Source: Phytoseiulus persimilis (taxonomy: Eukaryota; Arthropoda; Arachnida; Mesostigmata; Phytoseiidae). From it: a DNA stretch of 64,000 nt. Within the stretch, counting starts at the first letter, position 1, and each line of letters begins with the position of its first letter. The stretch lies in assembly GCA_037576195.1 (NCBI GenBank), contig CM075103.1, forward strand, positions 17,794,001 to 17,858,000, in the 5' to 3' direction. The position numbers and the translations under genes were made by a program. Shown here in pieces: positions 8,813 through 20,041 of this stretch. The notes under the pieces are model-generated. The model had not been told where the DNA came from, did not search any database, and was given only the letters and a program-made list of their open reading frames with translations.

Positions 8813-11290
8813 ATGCGTCTGTCATCTTCCTCGTTTCTCTTTGTCGTGGTGGTGTTTTCCACCCAGCTCTGGTCTGTGAAGGCAGACAGTGAGCCCAAGA
8901 TATGGGCTTTGCTTGTAGCCGGATCAAACACTTGGGATAACTATCGTCACCAGGCCGATGTGTGCCATGCGTACCAAATTCTTCACAAGAACGGAGTTCC
9001 AGATGAGAGGATCGTCGTTATGATGTACGACGACATCGCCAACAAGTGAGAGAGCTCGATCATTTTAAATTCTGTTCAGGCTCTGGATATTGCTCGAGGC
9101 CGGAAGACGGGTATCCCCTTTGATAGGCTGTCGGTTGAAGTTTGCACTGGCGGCCGACTTTTCAAGTTTCCCTGTTATGTTGGAACACCCAGGCGGATTC
9201 CCAGTATTCCGTGGGTTCCGGGAAATAGCTGGCTTTTACTGGGCCATCGCAGCACTCTCGCGACGATCAGGACTGGTTGAATTGGTAATTTTCTCAAGGA
9301 AGAGAAACTTGCGAAGCAGGGCTTTTTGGATGAACTGCAGAAGCTCTGGGGTTAGGGTTCGTTACTTCTCACTAATGTTATCGATCGTCTTCAAACTCCG
9401 GAAGTGGCCAGGTGAACTTCATTCCTTAATATTCCGTACGCCTGAAACGGAAAAGGAGAGAGACGGAGTGAACGAACACCGCGACATGATATGGATGAAT
9501 CTATTGTTAATTTTCAAGTCCGTCGAACCCGACGAAAGGAATAATCATCAACCACCCCAACGGATCGGACGTCTATCACGGAGTGCCCAAGGATTATACT
9601 GGAGATGATGTTACGCCCCAAAACTTCTTCAGTGTTCTGAGGGGAGACAAGAGTGCTGTCAAGGATATTGGCTCAGGGAAGGTACGTGCTCCGATGATCT
9701 GGCCGAGGCCACGCCAGGATTGGGTCCTTTTTCTACGGATATTCTCGAACCATGATCACGAGCTGGAGAATGTCGAGCTGAAAAGCATTCGCCACAAGTT
9801 AGGTCATTGACTTGAGCCCCGAAGACCACGTCTTCGTCTACTTCGCTGATCACGGAGGCGCGGGGCTTATAGGTTTTCCCAACGACTACCTATACGCTAA
9901 AGGTATTACAGCAAATGATTCAGGCTGATTCACCGATGGCGCAAGCTCCAGAATCTCGCCGAAAACTCTCACGAAAATGTTCCTCTCGCAGATTTGGTCG
10001 AGACTCTTGTCGACATGAACAAGAACAAACGCTTCGCCAAGCTCGTTTTCTACCTGGAAGCTTGTGAGAGCGGCTCAATGTTCTCCGGTCTGTTGCCCGA
10101 AAATATCAATGTTTTCGCCACCACCGCTTCTTCGACCGACGAGAGCTCGTATGGGTGCTACTTCGACGATCTGCGCGAAACTGCGCTTGGCGATGTTTAC
10201 TCTGTCAAGTGGATGGAGGTTAGTTTCGCTCTTTGAGCTCTAGACCGGCTCCGCGAGTTCCAATGGGGTTGCACTTCCCGGTTCGTTTTTCGTACCACTT
10301 GATCCGGGGATGTTTTCATCGATCTCGTCACGTTCTCATTGATTGAGCTGACGGAAGAATTACACATTCACAGGACTCTGATGCTGAGGATCTGAGCAAT
10401 GAAACCCTTCAAAAGCAGTACACGATCGTCAAATCGGAAACCTTGGAGTCGACTGTTCACGAATACGGCAACCTCACGATCGCGACTGCATTCACTGTAT
10501 CGCAATTCCAGGTTTGGTAGAATAATCCTACTTACGTTCGTCAAAAGTCAGAACCCTTGCAGATCCCGGTGGCAAACTCGAAAAATTAGTTTTCAGCGGC
10601 TCCACCGTTCCCTTTACTAGAAAATCCGCCGATATAGCGCAGCGGGCAAACTCACGCATCCCTTCATCTCTCTCCCTCTCAGGGCTTAAAAGGAGCTGCG
10701 GCTGAAAGACTTCCGAGAGCTCCTCTCGATGCCGTGGATGCGAGGGATATCCCCATCGCCATACTGAGGAGGAGAATCCAGAAAACATCCGATGTAGATG
10801 CTCGCTCGGTCTTGCAGAGGGAACTCGATCATATGCTTCGCAATCGAGTCTTCTTGAAAAGCAAGGTATGTGCTTGGACCAATCCGTGAGTCGTACTGGC
10901 AGGGCGACTCGCCCAAGCGGTTAGGACCTGCTTATGAACTCTCTTGTTGTATCGCTGAGTCGGCGAAGCTCGCGCTGTCGTCCCGATATCACTGTCACGT
11001 GCAATTCCTACTAATGAAAGAATCACCCACTCTGTCAGGTCACCCAAATCGCCAAAAGTCTCGGACATGTTGGTGCTCTTCACCGGAAATTGCCTCTCAA
11101 GGACCACAAATGCTATCGCCAGGCAGTCGACAAATTCCACAGCATTTGCTTCAACCTCCTGTCCAATCCTTACTCATTGGGATTTCTGAGGACTTTCGTC
11201 AACCTTTGCGAATCTGGAGTGGAGGTCCGAGACATACTGAGCACCATGGACTCAGTTTGCACCCACCAGAAGATTGATGGGATCGCCTAG
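8813..11290 (+). CDS. Legumain (asparaginyl endopeptidase), copy 1, seven exons
   Basis: Exons: 8813-9045, 9519-9681, 9803-9902, 9992-10218, 10374-10511, 10683-10865, 11039-11290. All introns are GT-AG and the phases agree, giving 431 residues (human legumain has 433). Residues 1-24 form a hydrophobic signal peptide, so the enzyme enters the secretory or lysosomal route. Legumains are clan CD cysteine proteases that cut after Asn and are activated by acid. By alignment with the human enzyme the catalytic residues are Asn43, His149 (Phe-Ala-Asp-His-Gly) and Cys190 (Glu-Ala-Cys-Glu-Ser-Gly-Ser-Met), with S1-pocket Arg45 and His46. The C-terminal third matches the legumain stabilisation prodomain (Cys-Tyr-Arg-Gln-Ala-Val ... 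Asn-Leu-Cys-Glu-Ser-Gly). In ticks and mites such enzymes act in gut digestion. AATAAA follows the stop. Confidence 0.97.
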
Positions 11291-11328
11291 GCTGCAAATT
11301 AGGTTTCTTGTGCGCTCTTTCGGATCAT

Positions 11329-11334
11329 AATAAA
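11329..11334 (+). terminator. AATAAA poly(A) signal, legumain copy 1
   Basis: AATAAA starts 39 bases after the stop codon. Copy 2 has the same signal at the equivalent place. Confidence 0.7.
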
Positions 11335-11339
11335 AAACT

Positions 11340-13990
11340 TCCTTCGACAACAAAAAAAAAAGTGCAGCGCTGTGGCGTAGAAGATACTAGTGGTGGTTTG
11401 CGTCAAAGCCTTTCGTGTCTGCTGACGAGTGAACTTCCACTCATTGTCAGTCGAGAAGCCGGCCTGGAATGGTTTTATCCGGTAATCTGGTGTCATCCAA
11501 AAATATCATGGAATAAGATAACAGTTCCTGCTGTGGCTGAGTTAGAAAGTTTTGAGAGCGGTTTTCAAGAAATCTTCGATTTTTTCTCCCATGAAGGCAG
11601 ACAAAGCAACCGAAATCGGGAGTGAACCCGAGCACTATCGAATCCTTCGGTTTCTAGATCGGTTCAACCCACGAGCAGGAAGACAGGTCGCATGGCGGAT
11701 GGCAGCGTTCGTCACTCATTCTTGATCAGAACAAAGCAGGTTCTTGTTCGTTTGGTCCCCTCTTCTAAAATCACAGCCGGCTAACCCGCCAGCCGACAGC
11801 CAACGATGGCTGACGCGGCGGCTGGAACGCCGCTCCCAAAGGCGCGATATTCGAATTGCCTGAGGAAACTCCGACCCGTTTCTTAACTTCGTTGACTTCT
11901 TCAAACCGTTCCGACGTCTGCGGAAGGCCGGCATCATGAAGCTCAGGCGTTGCTCAGAAACTCCACTTTCATCTTCAGGTTTTCGTTCTCCTGCTCTCTC
12001 ACTCGGACTTGTCGGTCGAAGAACTCCGAAAACAGATCTCGAGCCATCACCAGCCGCCATTCTCACGTGTATCTGTTGACCGTTCTGTCTTCCCTTCCTC
12101 CGTCTCCTTTCTTCCTGTACCGCCGGCTGACGGGCTGAGAACTCGCCATTTAGGCTGTTTTTCGCGCCGCTTCCGAAGAGGGGGCCAAACGCACAAGTAC
12201 CCTCAGGGCGAGTGCACAACGTCGTTTCGCCGGAGCTCACGCAGGCCAGTGCGCTCCTGAATCCTTTCGACGGGTGTGACGGCGTCGATCGATGGATGTT
12301 GCAAGGCGGAGAGAGGAGCGTCGAGATTCTAGTGGCATCGGTCTCGCTTCGACAGCCGGACTTGTCGAGCCCCATCATATGAGTCCGTTATGTTCTTCGT
12401 GCTCCCATTGTTTGGCAAAACAGTTCCGAGCTTGACGGAAGTTTCACCATCCCAATTCATACTTGCCATAATACAACCTGGTTCGCATCACTCTCATTAA
12501 AGTCCTGAACTTCCCAACATCGTTGCAGCATCTTCCCCACGCACGCTGGATTTGGATGATCAGCCCACCTCAGTACACCCGAAAATACAACTCTCGTTTG
12601 GCACTGACATCGATGGCCGCCCGAATAGACACACCGCGCCAAGAGAGTCCCGATTGTTTCCGAAGTCATAGCCGAATCGACCACGATATCGGCTCCCTGC
12701 ACCCAAACGACTGACAACCTAGACACTTTGGGCGAATCCACATCCTCGACACCGCCCGGAGCAGCCGCTCCTTAGTATTGCATGATTCTACCTGGGACCT
12801 CTTCCCAGGTGCCCGTTAATTGATTTCCCGGCCAGCAACTGGCCTAGACACCTCGGTTATAATGAAAAAATAAGTATTGCATGATAGACACGACACTCGC
12901 CAGCACATATCGACGCGACCCGTTGTCAATAAACATACTAAATTGCTTCTCCTCCGCCGTAGAGGGACCCGACCCGCCGAGTCAATTCTGGCGTGTACTA
13001 CTCTATCTGTCTGTCCGCTGTAGCTACGAGTCCATGTACCGACTTCAAAAGCTTCTTCCAGTTTGAACCGACAGTCCACCAAGTTGAAGTTCTATCTTTA
13101 ATCCCGTCGGCCGTCGCCCGACTTGAGTCTGCTGAGTTCACCGTCATATCCCACTGACTCGGATCCCACTTACCCGAATCCGAATTGCTCTCTCTCACCG
13201 CTGAATCCTCAGGCTCTAGGGCTTAGCGTCACGACGTACCCCTGGGAGAAGCATAGAAACTGACTGGAAGAGGTATCCGCTACACTGACGCAACAAGGAA
13301 GCAGCCCGTAGGAATATACGGAGTCGCTTTCGTGCAGTGAAGTACAGCGCGGTGAACAGTGTATCTCCACAAATCTCCAGCCTCAGATGTGGCCGGATTC
13401 CCCGAAAAGCGCGCGCAGTAGAGCAGGCGATGACAGGGTTGACGATTCTTGACCAGTAGATCAACGAGAGAGTATCAAGATAAGAATATTGAGGACGATA
13501 CTTCACTGTGAAGAATGACTCTCGCAGTCCCAGTAGAAATATTGAAAACTCCAAGCGTGATTGGAGACTGAAACTCTTGAGTAACGTCATTCTCGGAGAA
13601 AGGTAGTATCGATTGAGTTGAACTCCCGAAGTTCTATCGGCGCGCGAGTCACACAAGGAGCTTCAACGCATGAGGATTTAGCGGGGAGAGGAGGTGAATT
13701 TGTTTCGGGTAACTGGGATTCGGGTAACTGGTACCCGACAGCACCCACATTCCGACAAACACCCCTTGCGGTTGCGCCTAAGGCAACACAAGGCGGTCGC
13801 CTGGTGAATATAATACAGGGTATGTGCTTCAGGCTTCAACATTTTGGTTGTCTCCTTGTTTTGAGCTGTATTTCGGTAGAACTTTGTCCGATCTGGGATG
13901 TTCGTTGATCAAAAGCTCTTGAAGATATTTTGATCTTGATATTTTCAGTTAGATCAGGCTCGCGTTTTCCAGAGCTCGTCGAAGTTTTCG
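11340..13990. other. Probable transposon-derived filler between the legumain copies
   Basis: No intact gene was recognised. A minus-strand frame at 11,716-12,378 is arginine-rich with a short coiled-coil-like segment in an overlapping frame, and could be a degenerate retroelement gag or ORF1. On the minus strand at about 12,998-13,198, an Asn-Ser-Ala-Asp ... Trp-Trp ... Trp pattern faintly recalls the linker between RNase H and integrase in BEL/Pao elements. Neither is firm. This interval has no counterpart after legumain copy 2, which fits insertion after the duplication. Confidence 0.35.
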
Positions 13991-14239
13991 TCGATTTCAT
14001 CTATGGTCCCAGAAGGAACTGACCGTCGATTCTCCACGAAATCCAAAAATTAAAAAAAGGAAGGATCCCTCTAGATACCACCTCCGAAATCCTCTCAAAA
14101 ACGCGTTTCGAATTGGAGGAAGGGAACTCAATACGAGATACCCCTGAGCTGAGGGGCTCGATTTTACGTCCACTCTGAGCCACTTTGGTATTCTGGTATC
14201 GTATTCATTGATCCAGATGTGGTTTAGTGTGTTCATGTT

Positions 14240-14713
14240 ACATCTATCACAGTGCTTCCTTCCATGTCAGCAGCCTTGCAGCAGATCATGTCTTGCATTA
14301 GGCAGTCTCCTTCTCCCAGTTTTCTAGGATTTGTTTCGTTTGTATCACCATTGAGGAATCTCTCATTTCCTCCTGCAGGCCCAGTCTGTGTAGTATGCGT
14401 CGTTGCAGTCATAGGTCACATGTTTCACGGTTTCTTCATATATACCGCATCGATGGCAGATGTGTTTGTTTTCATGTTCATTGCCATTGATATTCAAATT
14501 AATATTGAGTGGGTTCTGCTCCCGATGGCATGGTCTCGGTAGTTTACCGGCTCTTGCCAGGGCCAGGAGAGCGTCGTCTCTTCGGTTTCCGTAGAGGAAG
14601 GATTTCATACCGAGGTCCGTCCTGCCTTGCCGGTAGATCTCCAGGCTCAGTTTCAGCGACATGTCTCGTTTCCAGCTGATCCTCTGTGATTCTCTAATCC
14701 TCTTTTTCTTTGG
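14240..14713 (-). mobile_element. LINE A, 3' part (C-terminal zinc knuckle), separated by LINE B insertion
   Basis: Minus-strand frame with Arg-Ile-Ser-Trp-Lys-Arg-Asp-Met, then Tyr-Arg-Gln-Gly-Arg-Thr-Asp, ending in a Cys-His-Arg-Cys-Gly ... Glu-Glu-Thr-x2-His-Val-x3-Cys knuckle at about 14,380-14,440. This is the standard tail of a LINE ORF2. It continues the frame of the element at 16,230-17,240 and was parted from it by insertion of LINE B. The end of its 3' UTR is not defined. Confidence 0.7.
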
Positions 14714-16229
14714 TTAAGCACTCAATTTATTTGAGGACGGACACTATCTCATCTCATGACAGATTTGTTGAGCAGACGATATACTCGCCACCGGGAGCTA
14801 TGGTAGACAATACTGCTTCTTGTGAGTGGTATAACATACTGAAACTTAGAGCGAGATTGGGTGTGACGCGTTACAAAGAAGTTCATGAAGTCAGGGTTGC
14901 ATCTGAGTTGAGCGGACAACCTGCGATCCTTGAGATCGAGTGAATCCAAGATCGGCGGCAGACGAAGGCAGTGGGAGTCAACACTCCATCTGTGCGCCAC
15001 TCTACGGATGAAACTCTTCTGAAAGTTCTCGAGGGCACGGCGATGTTTGGCAAGCCAGGGTCTCCGGACTTCCGAACCATACAGAAGAGAAGGCAGTATG
15101 AGCACATTATAGGCTCTGATATAAACTCCAGGGAGTTTACAGTCAAACGCACGGATAACAAAATTGGCAGTGCGGCCGGCACGCATAAGGGCATCTTCAA
15201 GATGGCCCTCAGGGTTGAGATCAGAGGAAAGGAGAGATCCGAGATCTTTGACATGATCGAATTCGAGAATTTTTTCTCCACAAAGAACGTACTCGAATGA
15301 GTCTGTATGAAGTACATGGAGGGTTGCAGTCTTGAGGTGGATATATGTAGTTTCCAACGGTCAGCCCAATCCTCAATGTTAGGAAGGGTTTGCTGGAGGG
15401 CAGTGCGGCCGTGGGGTTGAGACACATCAGCAAAGATCTTAGTATCGTCGGCATAGGTCCGATGAGAAACACCAGCGGGAATCTCGAACTGGAGGTCCGT
15501 AGTATACAAGAGGAATAAAAGTGGGCCGACTACTGAACGCTGGGCCACTCCTGAAGGAGCAGGGAGCCAGTCAGATGTGCACTCATCAATCCTTACGCAA
15601 AATTGGCTATCGGAGAGGAAGTCTGCAAACCAGCGGCACAGCAAGGGGGGATGCCAAAGGCAGGAAGCTTCGAGACAAGCAGGCGGTGGTTAACCACATC
15701 GAAAGGCTGCACGAAAATCGATGAAATTGACATCGGTCCTCGCAGACCTGTCGTTGTACGTAGTCAACCATTCATTGATAGACTCAGCCAAGTGAAGGGC
15801 TATTGATCGCCTGGGACGGAAGCCGAACTGATGACGGTCGAAAAGACCATGGTTTTCACAGTGGCTGATAATCCGATTCGCAAGTATCTTTTCCAAAACC
15901 TTGCTAGAGATTGCAGTGATCGATATGGGACGATAGTTATTCACGTCCGAGCGTTCCCCTTTGCATTTGAAGACAGGTGTGACGAATGATCGTTTCCAGG
16001 CAGTAGGAACGAAGCCGATCCGGAGCGATGCATTGAAAATGAGCTGAATAGGTTTAGCAAGCCCAAGAGGCGATCTCGAGAAGAAGAGCGGTGGGAGTCC
16101 ATCTGGTGTGACAGTGAGCTTGTTTCCAAGTGACTGCAGGATATTGTAGACAGACAACTCGTCAATTTCGCAATCGGAGGGGGACGGAGCAACTCGCTTG
16201 TCATCTGTGGATTGAAGACGGTCATGCAT
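14714..16229 (-). mobile_element. LINE B, 5'-truncated CR1/Jockey-like reverse transcriptase, inactive
   Basis: Three consecutive minus-strand frames give one reverse transcriptase with frameshifts near 15,692 and 15,357. Recognisable blocks are Thr-Pro-Asp-Gly-Leu-Pro-Pro-Leu-Phe-Phe, Asn-Tyr-Arg-Pro-Ile-Ser, His-Gln-Phe-Gly-Phe-Arg-Pro, Gly-Val-Ala-Gln-Arg-Ser-Val-Val-Gly-Pro-Leu-Leu-Phe and the catalytic Tyr-Ala-Asp-Asp-Thr-Lys. After the catalytic box comes the usual thumb region (Val-Lys-Asp-Leu-Gly) and the C-terminus with Leu-Tyr-Gly-Ser. The endonuclease domain is absent. Clade placement by eye is only to the CR1/Jockey level. It interrupts LINE A in the same orientation. Confidence 0.85.
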
Positions 16230-17245
16230 GGCTCTTCTCTTTCTGTATACATAACTTCGATATTTCCGCAGTTATACCTCTCTTCCAGAATTTCGGGTCC
16301 GTTCCATGCTTTAGTATAGATACCCATTATGGACACCAGATTCAGGACGGCTCTTGGCCACCATTCTATATCCATGACCTCAATTCTTTTCATGTATCTG
16401 ATTTTTCTCTGCGCTTCCCTTGCCTCAAACGAGGGCCAGCCGAGCTCACTAGTGATGAATTCATTTGCGACTCTTGTGGTACAGACGCCTAAGGCCCATT
16501 TGCCCGCTTGTCGTTGCCTCTTTTCCGCCACTTCGAGTAGCTTTGCTGTGGTCACCAGGACCGAGTTCGCGTAAGCTTGTTACGCAACTGCGGTCGCTCA
16601 CCATTGTTCTCTGGAGACTTCAAATCCATTGAAGCCCCATGTGGAAGTTGCGTGCATTCGGTTCAGTGAATGCGTTGCCTGTCTCTCCCGAATGGATTCC
16701 TGCTTTGCCAGATAGTTTTTTGAGTTAGACAAGTGGATCCCCAAATACTTGTATTCGTTCGACTCTGGTACCTGGCTCCCTTGTATCCGTAGTCCTTAAC
16801 AGTTTGTTTCTCTACTCACTGCGGGTATGACTGTAACACTCTTCGTTGGGTTAAAGGAGATGTCGTTCTCGTCCCCGAAGGTAATAGTGACATCGAGGAG
16901 GGTATGCATTTCCTCTTTGCTCGTCGCCATCAGTACGATTTCACCGGCGAAGAAAAGCCATGGCACCCCCAGAGGCTCTCTTTCCTTCAGATTCCATTGC
17001 CATTCATTTGTTCGTACTAGAAACCCAGCACTTGTCTGCCGTAGCCTGCTTTCTGGGTCCGCTATGTAGAGTGTGAGTAGGACGCTCGATACGGGGCATC
17101 CCTGCTTCAGTCTTCCGTGGTCAGTGACCAATTGAGATTCGATCCTTCTTTCGATGATTTTCATCTCGTTTGCGGAGCATAGGTTTTGAAGTTCCGACCG
17201 GCCTCTATCGGCAGGCCCTGGAGAGCAGTTGGTCGGATTTACCCC
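16230..17245 (-). mobile_element. LINE A, reverse transcriptase core and thumb (fragment, host of LINE B)
   Basis: Minus-strand pieces read as one LINE. Leu-Lys-Gln-Gly-Cys-Pro-Val-Ser leads to a Phe-Ala-Gly-Glu-Ile-Val-Leu-Met box where the active site normally reads Phe-Ala-Asp-Asp. Asn-Pro-Thr-Lys-Ser, Tyr-Lys-Tyr-Leu-Gly-Ile-His-Leu, and (16,290-16,550) Gln-Ala-Gly-Lys-Trp-Ala-Leu-Gly and Glu-Leu-Gly-Trp-Pro-Ser follow. The frame breaks at several points. Loss of both catalytic aspartates means it is dead. It is truncated at about 17,245, where hAT-like sequence starts on the other strand, and it resumes at 14,713 beyond LINE B. Confidence 0.8.
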
Positions 17246-17284
17246 AAGGTTCCGAGATCGAGCCACCGCCAGGAACCTCCGAGA

Positions 17285-17894
17285 AGTTCTTGTGGAAGGA
17301 CTGGAGGCACCGTCATGAAAAAACTGGGGAAGCTCCGCAAGAAGGGGGTAGCTCCGCAACCTTTCTTCCATCTCACATGCCTGGCACACGCACTCCATCT
17401 CGCCGTGCTGGATACTCTGAGAGCAGGCAAGGCCTTCACCTCGAAACCTTCGCAAGTGCGAGAAGATTCGGAGCCCATGGACTGGAATTCAGTTGGCATT
17501 CAAGATGATGACCCTGACGCTAGAGGTGAGTAGAACACTGCACGTTAACTGTGGCAACTTTATTCCGCATCGTGGAGATGTGAGATCCTACCCTATGATT
17601 TCAACGTCGTGTTCCTCCCGGAACCTCCGGATAGTCTCAATGACGAGCTCCTGGTCGTGTCGAATAGTAGGAGCAGTCGCCTCGTTATCGATGAACGCAC
17701 TCGATGGAACAGCACCCTGACCATGTTACGCAGTTCCATGAGTTCCACGCTCGTGAGCTAAGGGGGCAGATCCCCTAACTGATTCTGAGCTGGAAGCGGT
17801 CCGAGAAACGATCAACGCGTCGGGCTACGTCGGAAGCTGCACCAGGCTGTCGATAGAAGACTTTTCACTACGGCAAGCGGATTCGGCGTTAGAG
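17285..17894 (+). pseudogene. hAT-family transposase, central-region fragment, frameshifted
   Basis: Plus-strand frames carry three blocks in hAT order. The first is Val-Met-Lys-Lys-Leu-Gly-Lys-Leu followed by Leu-Thr-Cys-Leu-Ala-His-Ala-Leu-His-Leu-Ala-Val (17,310-17,430). The second is Asp-Glu-Arg-Thr-Arg-Trp-Asn-Ser-Thr (about 17,690-17,720). The third is Leu-Thr-Asp-Ser-Glu-Leu-Glu-Ala-Val-Arg (about 17,775-17,805). A GTGAGT at 17,525 and another at 17,895 may be old donor sites. The frame is broken by a stop and a one-base shift near 17,760. The N-terminal finger and C-terminal dimerisation region are missing. The call rests on the Cys-x2-His and Thr-Arg-Trp-Asn motifs. Confidence 0.6.
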
Positions 17895-19424
17895 GTGAGT
17901 ACCCACCCCCTTCCAATTGCTGTTTTGGATTGAAATAGAAGCCAACCTCCGCGATAATGCGATTCGTTCACCTGATCGAGTCCGAATTTTCATCAATCTC
18001 CATCTCCTCTGGACTCCACAGAAAATGATCTACAGTTCGGAAGGCGAAGTCTGCAGCTTCTCCAAGACCTTTTAGAGGCATCTGTGTGAGGGGATTCTGC
18101 AGAGGAGAAGCGGAATCTCAGTTCCATCGAATGCGGGAGTGCTCATCAATACCTACTCAAAATTGAAGTTGGAAGGTTATCGGACCACCTCGATCTCCTC
18201 CCCCTCCAGAAGCCTACCTTACCAACTCAGAAAATCTATTTCGAATTGATTGATCGATTGATTCTACTATCAATCCTACGGGAACAATCGAATCGGACCG
18301 TCCGGTGGAGCTGGAATACTCATCCGCTTCACCATGGATGAGACACGCTAGACCGAAAAAAGACCCGCAGTTATGCTCCCCCTCCAAGCGGCAAGTCGGT
18401 AATCTACGCCGCTGACCCCCGTGTCACGCTTCAACCTCAACAATCTACCACCTCCGCCGTTTAATTCGAGGCCTGCCTCTTCATATCCGTGCACCTCTCC
18501 CTCAACTGGCCGCTCCTTGAGTATGACAGCTTCCTCGCAGAACTCGACTGCATTGTCCTAGCCTCGTCCAAGGCAAAACTTCTTATTGCTTGCGATTTCA
18601 TTGCAACCCATCATTGCATCGAATAATATCGCGGGTAATCGCAGCCGGAAGCTTCCGTGCGTTTCTTATATCCTATCTCTCGGAGCCTGGAACTTTTCGA
18701 AATCCTGCCCTCAGTGCTATGGATCCATCTCGGGCGATTAATGGATTCATTTCGAAGAATCACTGAAATTCCCAGGTTCTGCTTATGATCTTCCTCCTGG
18801 GCTCGGAGTCATGAGCAATTGATAGTAGGAGCTGAGAACTTTTGAATCTACCTAGTATTGACGATAATATCAACCTGATTTCGCATGCTGCCCGACGGTT
18901 GGTGCACGGAGTTGGCCGCCTAGGACGCAGTCCTTCTCGTCGATTGAATAACGAGTTCATGCTTTCACAGTCGGCTTCTTCACTTCACAAGACCCCGAAC
19001 TCTGACCTTTTGATTTAACGGATTTTCCCACCAATCACTTGACAAAGTGATGGCTCTGGTAGTTACCGAAACTCGTGCAGGTCGAAAGTGACCTGCGTAG
19101 TGGCCGTTTCCGTCGAGGTTGAGACCAAGCTCCTCAGCGAAATTTCAAAAGCGATTGAAGCAACTATTTATGACGATTCTCGAGGCTGTCGAGTAGCCTC
19201 GGAATACAGGTCGTCGGCAGCTCAATAGGGTAGATCCGATTGCCACCGAAATTGATAAGAGTGAACTCCATTGAATTTCCGGGCTCTTGAAGCAGACTAG
19301 GACCGAGTCGGCTTGATTTCAGCAAAGTTGAGGACGGATTTCGTTTCTCAAATGACGGAGTACCACAGAATCGCGTCCTTTCTCCTGGGAAGACACTTTC
19401 ACGTCGAAGAGGACACTGTTAGTC
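17895..19424. other. Gene-free stretch, no recognised feature
   Basis: No recognisable gene. Some of it may be further hAT remnant (open plus-strand stretch near 17,940-18,075) but no motif confirms that. Short frames elsewhere are unconvincing. Confidence 0.4.
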
Positions 19425-19748
19425 CTCGAGCTGTCCGAGACAACGAGATGTTCCAACGATGTAGCCTGATCTCGACGCATATTCAAAATGTTGGAGCTGG
19501 TTTCGCGCATCTCGGATCTTTAATTGAGATGGATGGCGAGAAATGTTGGCTCACCTCGGGAAGAAGAATTGTGACTCGGACTAGTGCTGCGCCAGATGCT
19601 GGCCGCTGTGGGCTCTATGGAGCAAGATATCCGTCTATAGAAGGAGGAGGATAGTTTAGAACTGGGCTCATTCGATCTCATAATGAGGGTTAGGAGTCTG
19701 AGTAAGCAATGGGTCACACAGCCTTAGGTCTCCGGTGATTCTCATATT
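19425..19748 (-). pseudogene. Truncated mRpS18C 3' end left by the legumain segmental duplication
   Basis: This interval aligns along its length with 22,578-22,930, the 3' flank of legumain copy 2 plus the last codons of mRpS18C. On the minus strand it reads Met-Arg-Ile-Thr-Gly-Asp-Leu-Arg-Leu-Cys-Asp-Pro-Leu, then Pro-Asn-Pro-His, against Met-Arg-Phe-Ile-Arg-Asp-Pro-Lys-Leu-Phe-Asp-Pro-Leu and Pro-Asn-Pro-His in the full gene. The original stop position has changed. Similarity ends abruptly at about 19,748, inside exon 4, so only about 25 codons were copied. It marks the far breakpoint of the duplicated block. Confidence 0.75.
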
Positions 19749-19927
19749 TACAGTTTTTCGTTCAACTGCGTAGGACTTCGATATCTTTGCACTGATTCCA
19801 GCATATGGATTTTATCATCGCACAGATCCATGCGGTTGACCCGCCGTTCACAGAGGACCGCCATCAGCGTTTGGCGTGCGGAAGTGAAAAAAATCGGTGG
19901 CTGTTTTGGCTCTCGCACGGGTTCGAT

Positions 19928-20041
19928 GTCATCGGCTTATACAGAATCCGCTTGGCCGTGATCTCACCGATTGCCGGCACCTATATAGACTCCTGGTAAA
20001 GCCAGAGTATACTCAAGAGTGTTTCGAGTAGTCAGTGAAAC
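19928..20041 (+). promoter_or_regulatory. Promoter region of legumain copy 2
   Basis: It aligns with 8,698-8,812. TATATAG at 19,982-19,988 is a good TATA box. ACTCAAG at 20,011-20,017 lies about 33 bases downstream and fits a start site. A TCAGT also occurs at 20,032, close to the ATG. Copy 1 has the weaker TAAAAAG at the TATA position, so the two genes may differ in promoter strength (inference). Confidence 0.6.

Noticed and set aside
10900..10960. tRNA-like A-box in legumain copy 1 intron 6 (GCCCAAGCGGTTAGGACC)
   Set aside because: No B-box, acceptor stem or anticodon arm could be found downstream at a suitable distance.
11716..12378. 220-codon minus-strand frame
   Set aside because: Arginine- and serine-rich, no domain, and an overlapping frame looks as coding-like; it may be a retroelement remnant but cannot be supported as a gene.
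12998..13198. BEL/Pao RNase H-integrase linker on the minus strand
   Set aside because: The resemblance is a few residues (Asn-Ser-Ala-Asp, Trp-Trp, Trp) with no integrase or protease motif and no LTRs; too weak to call.
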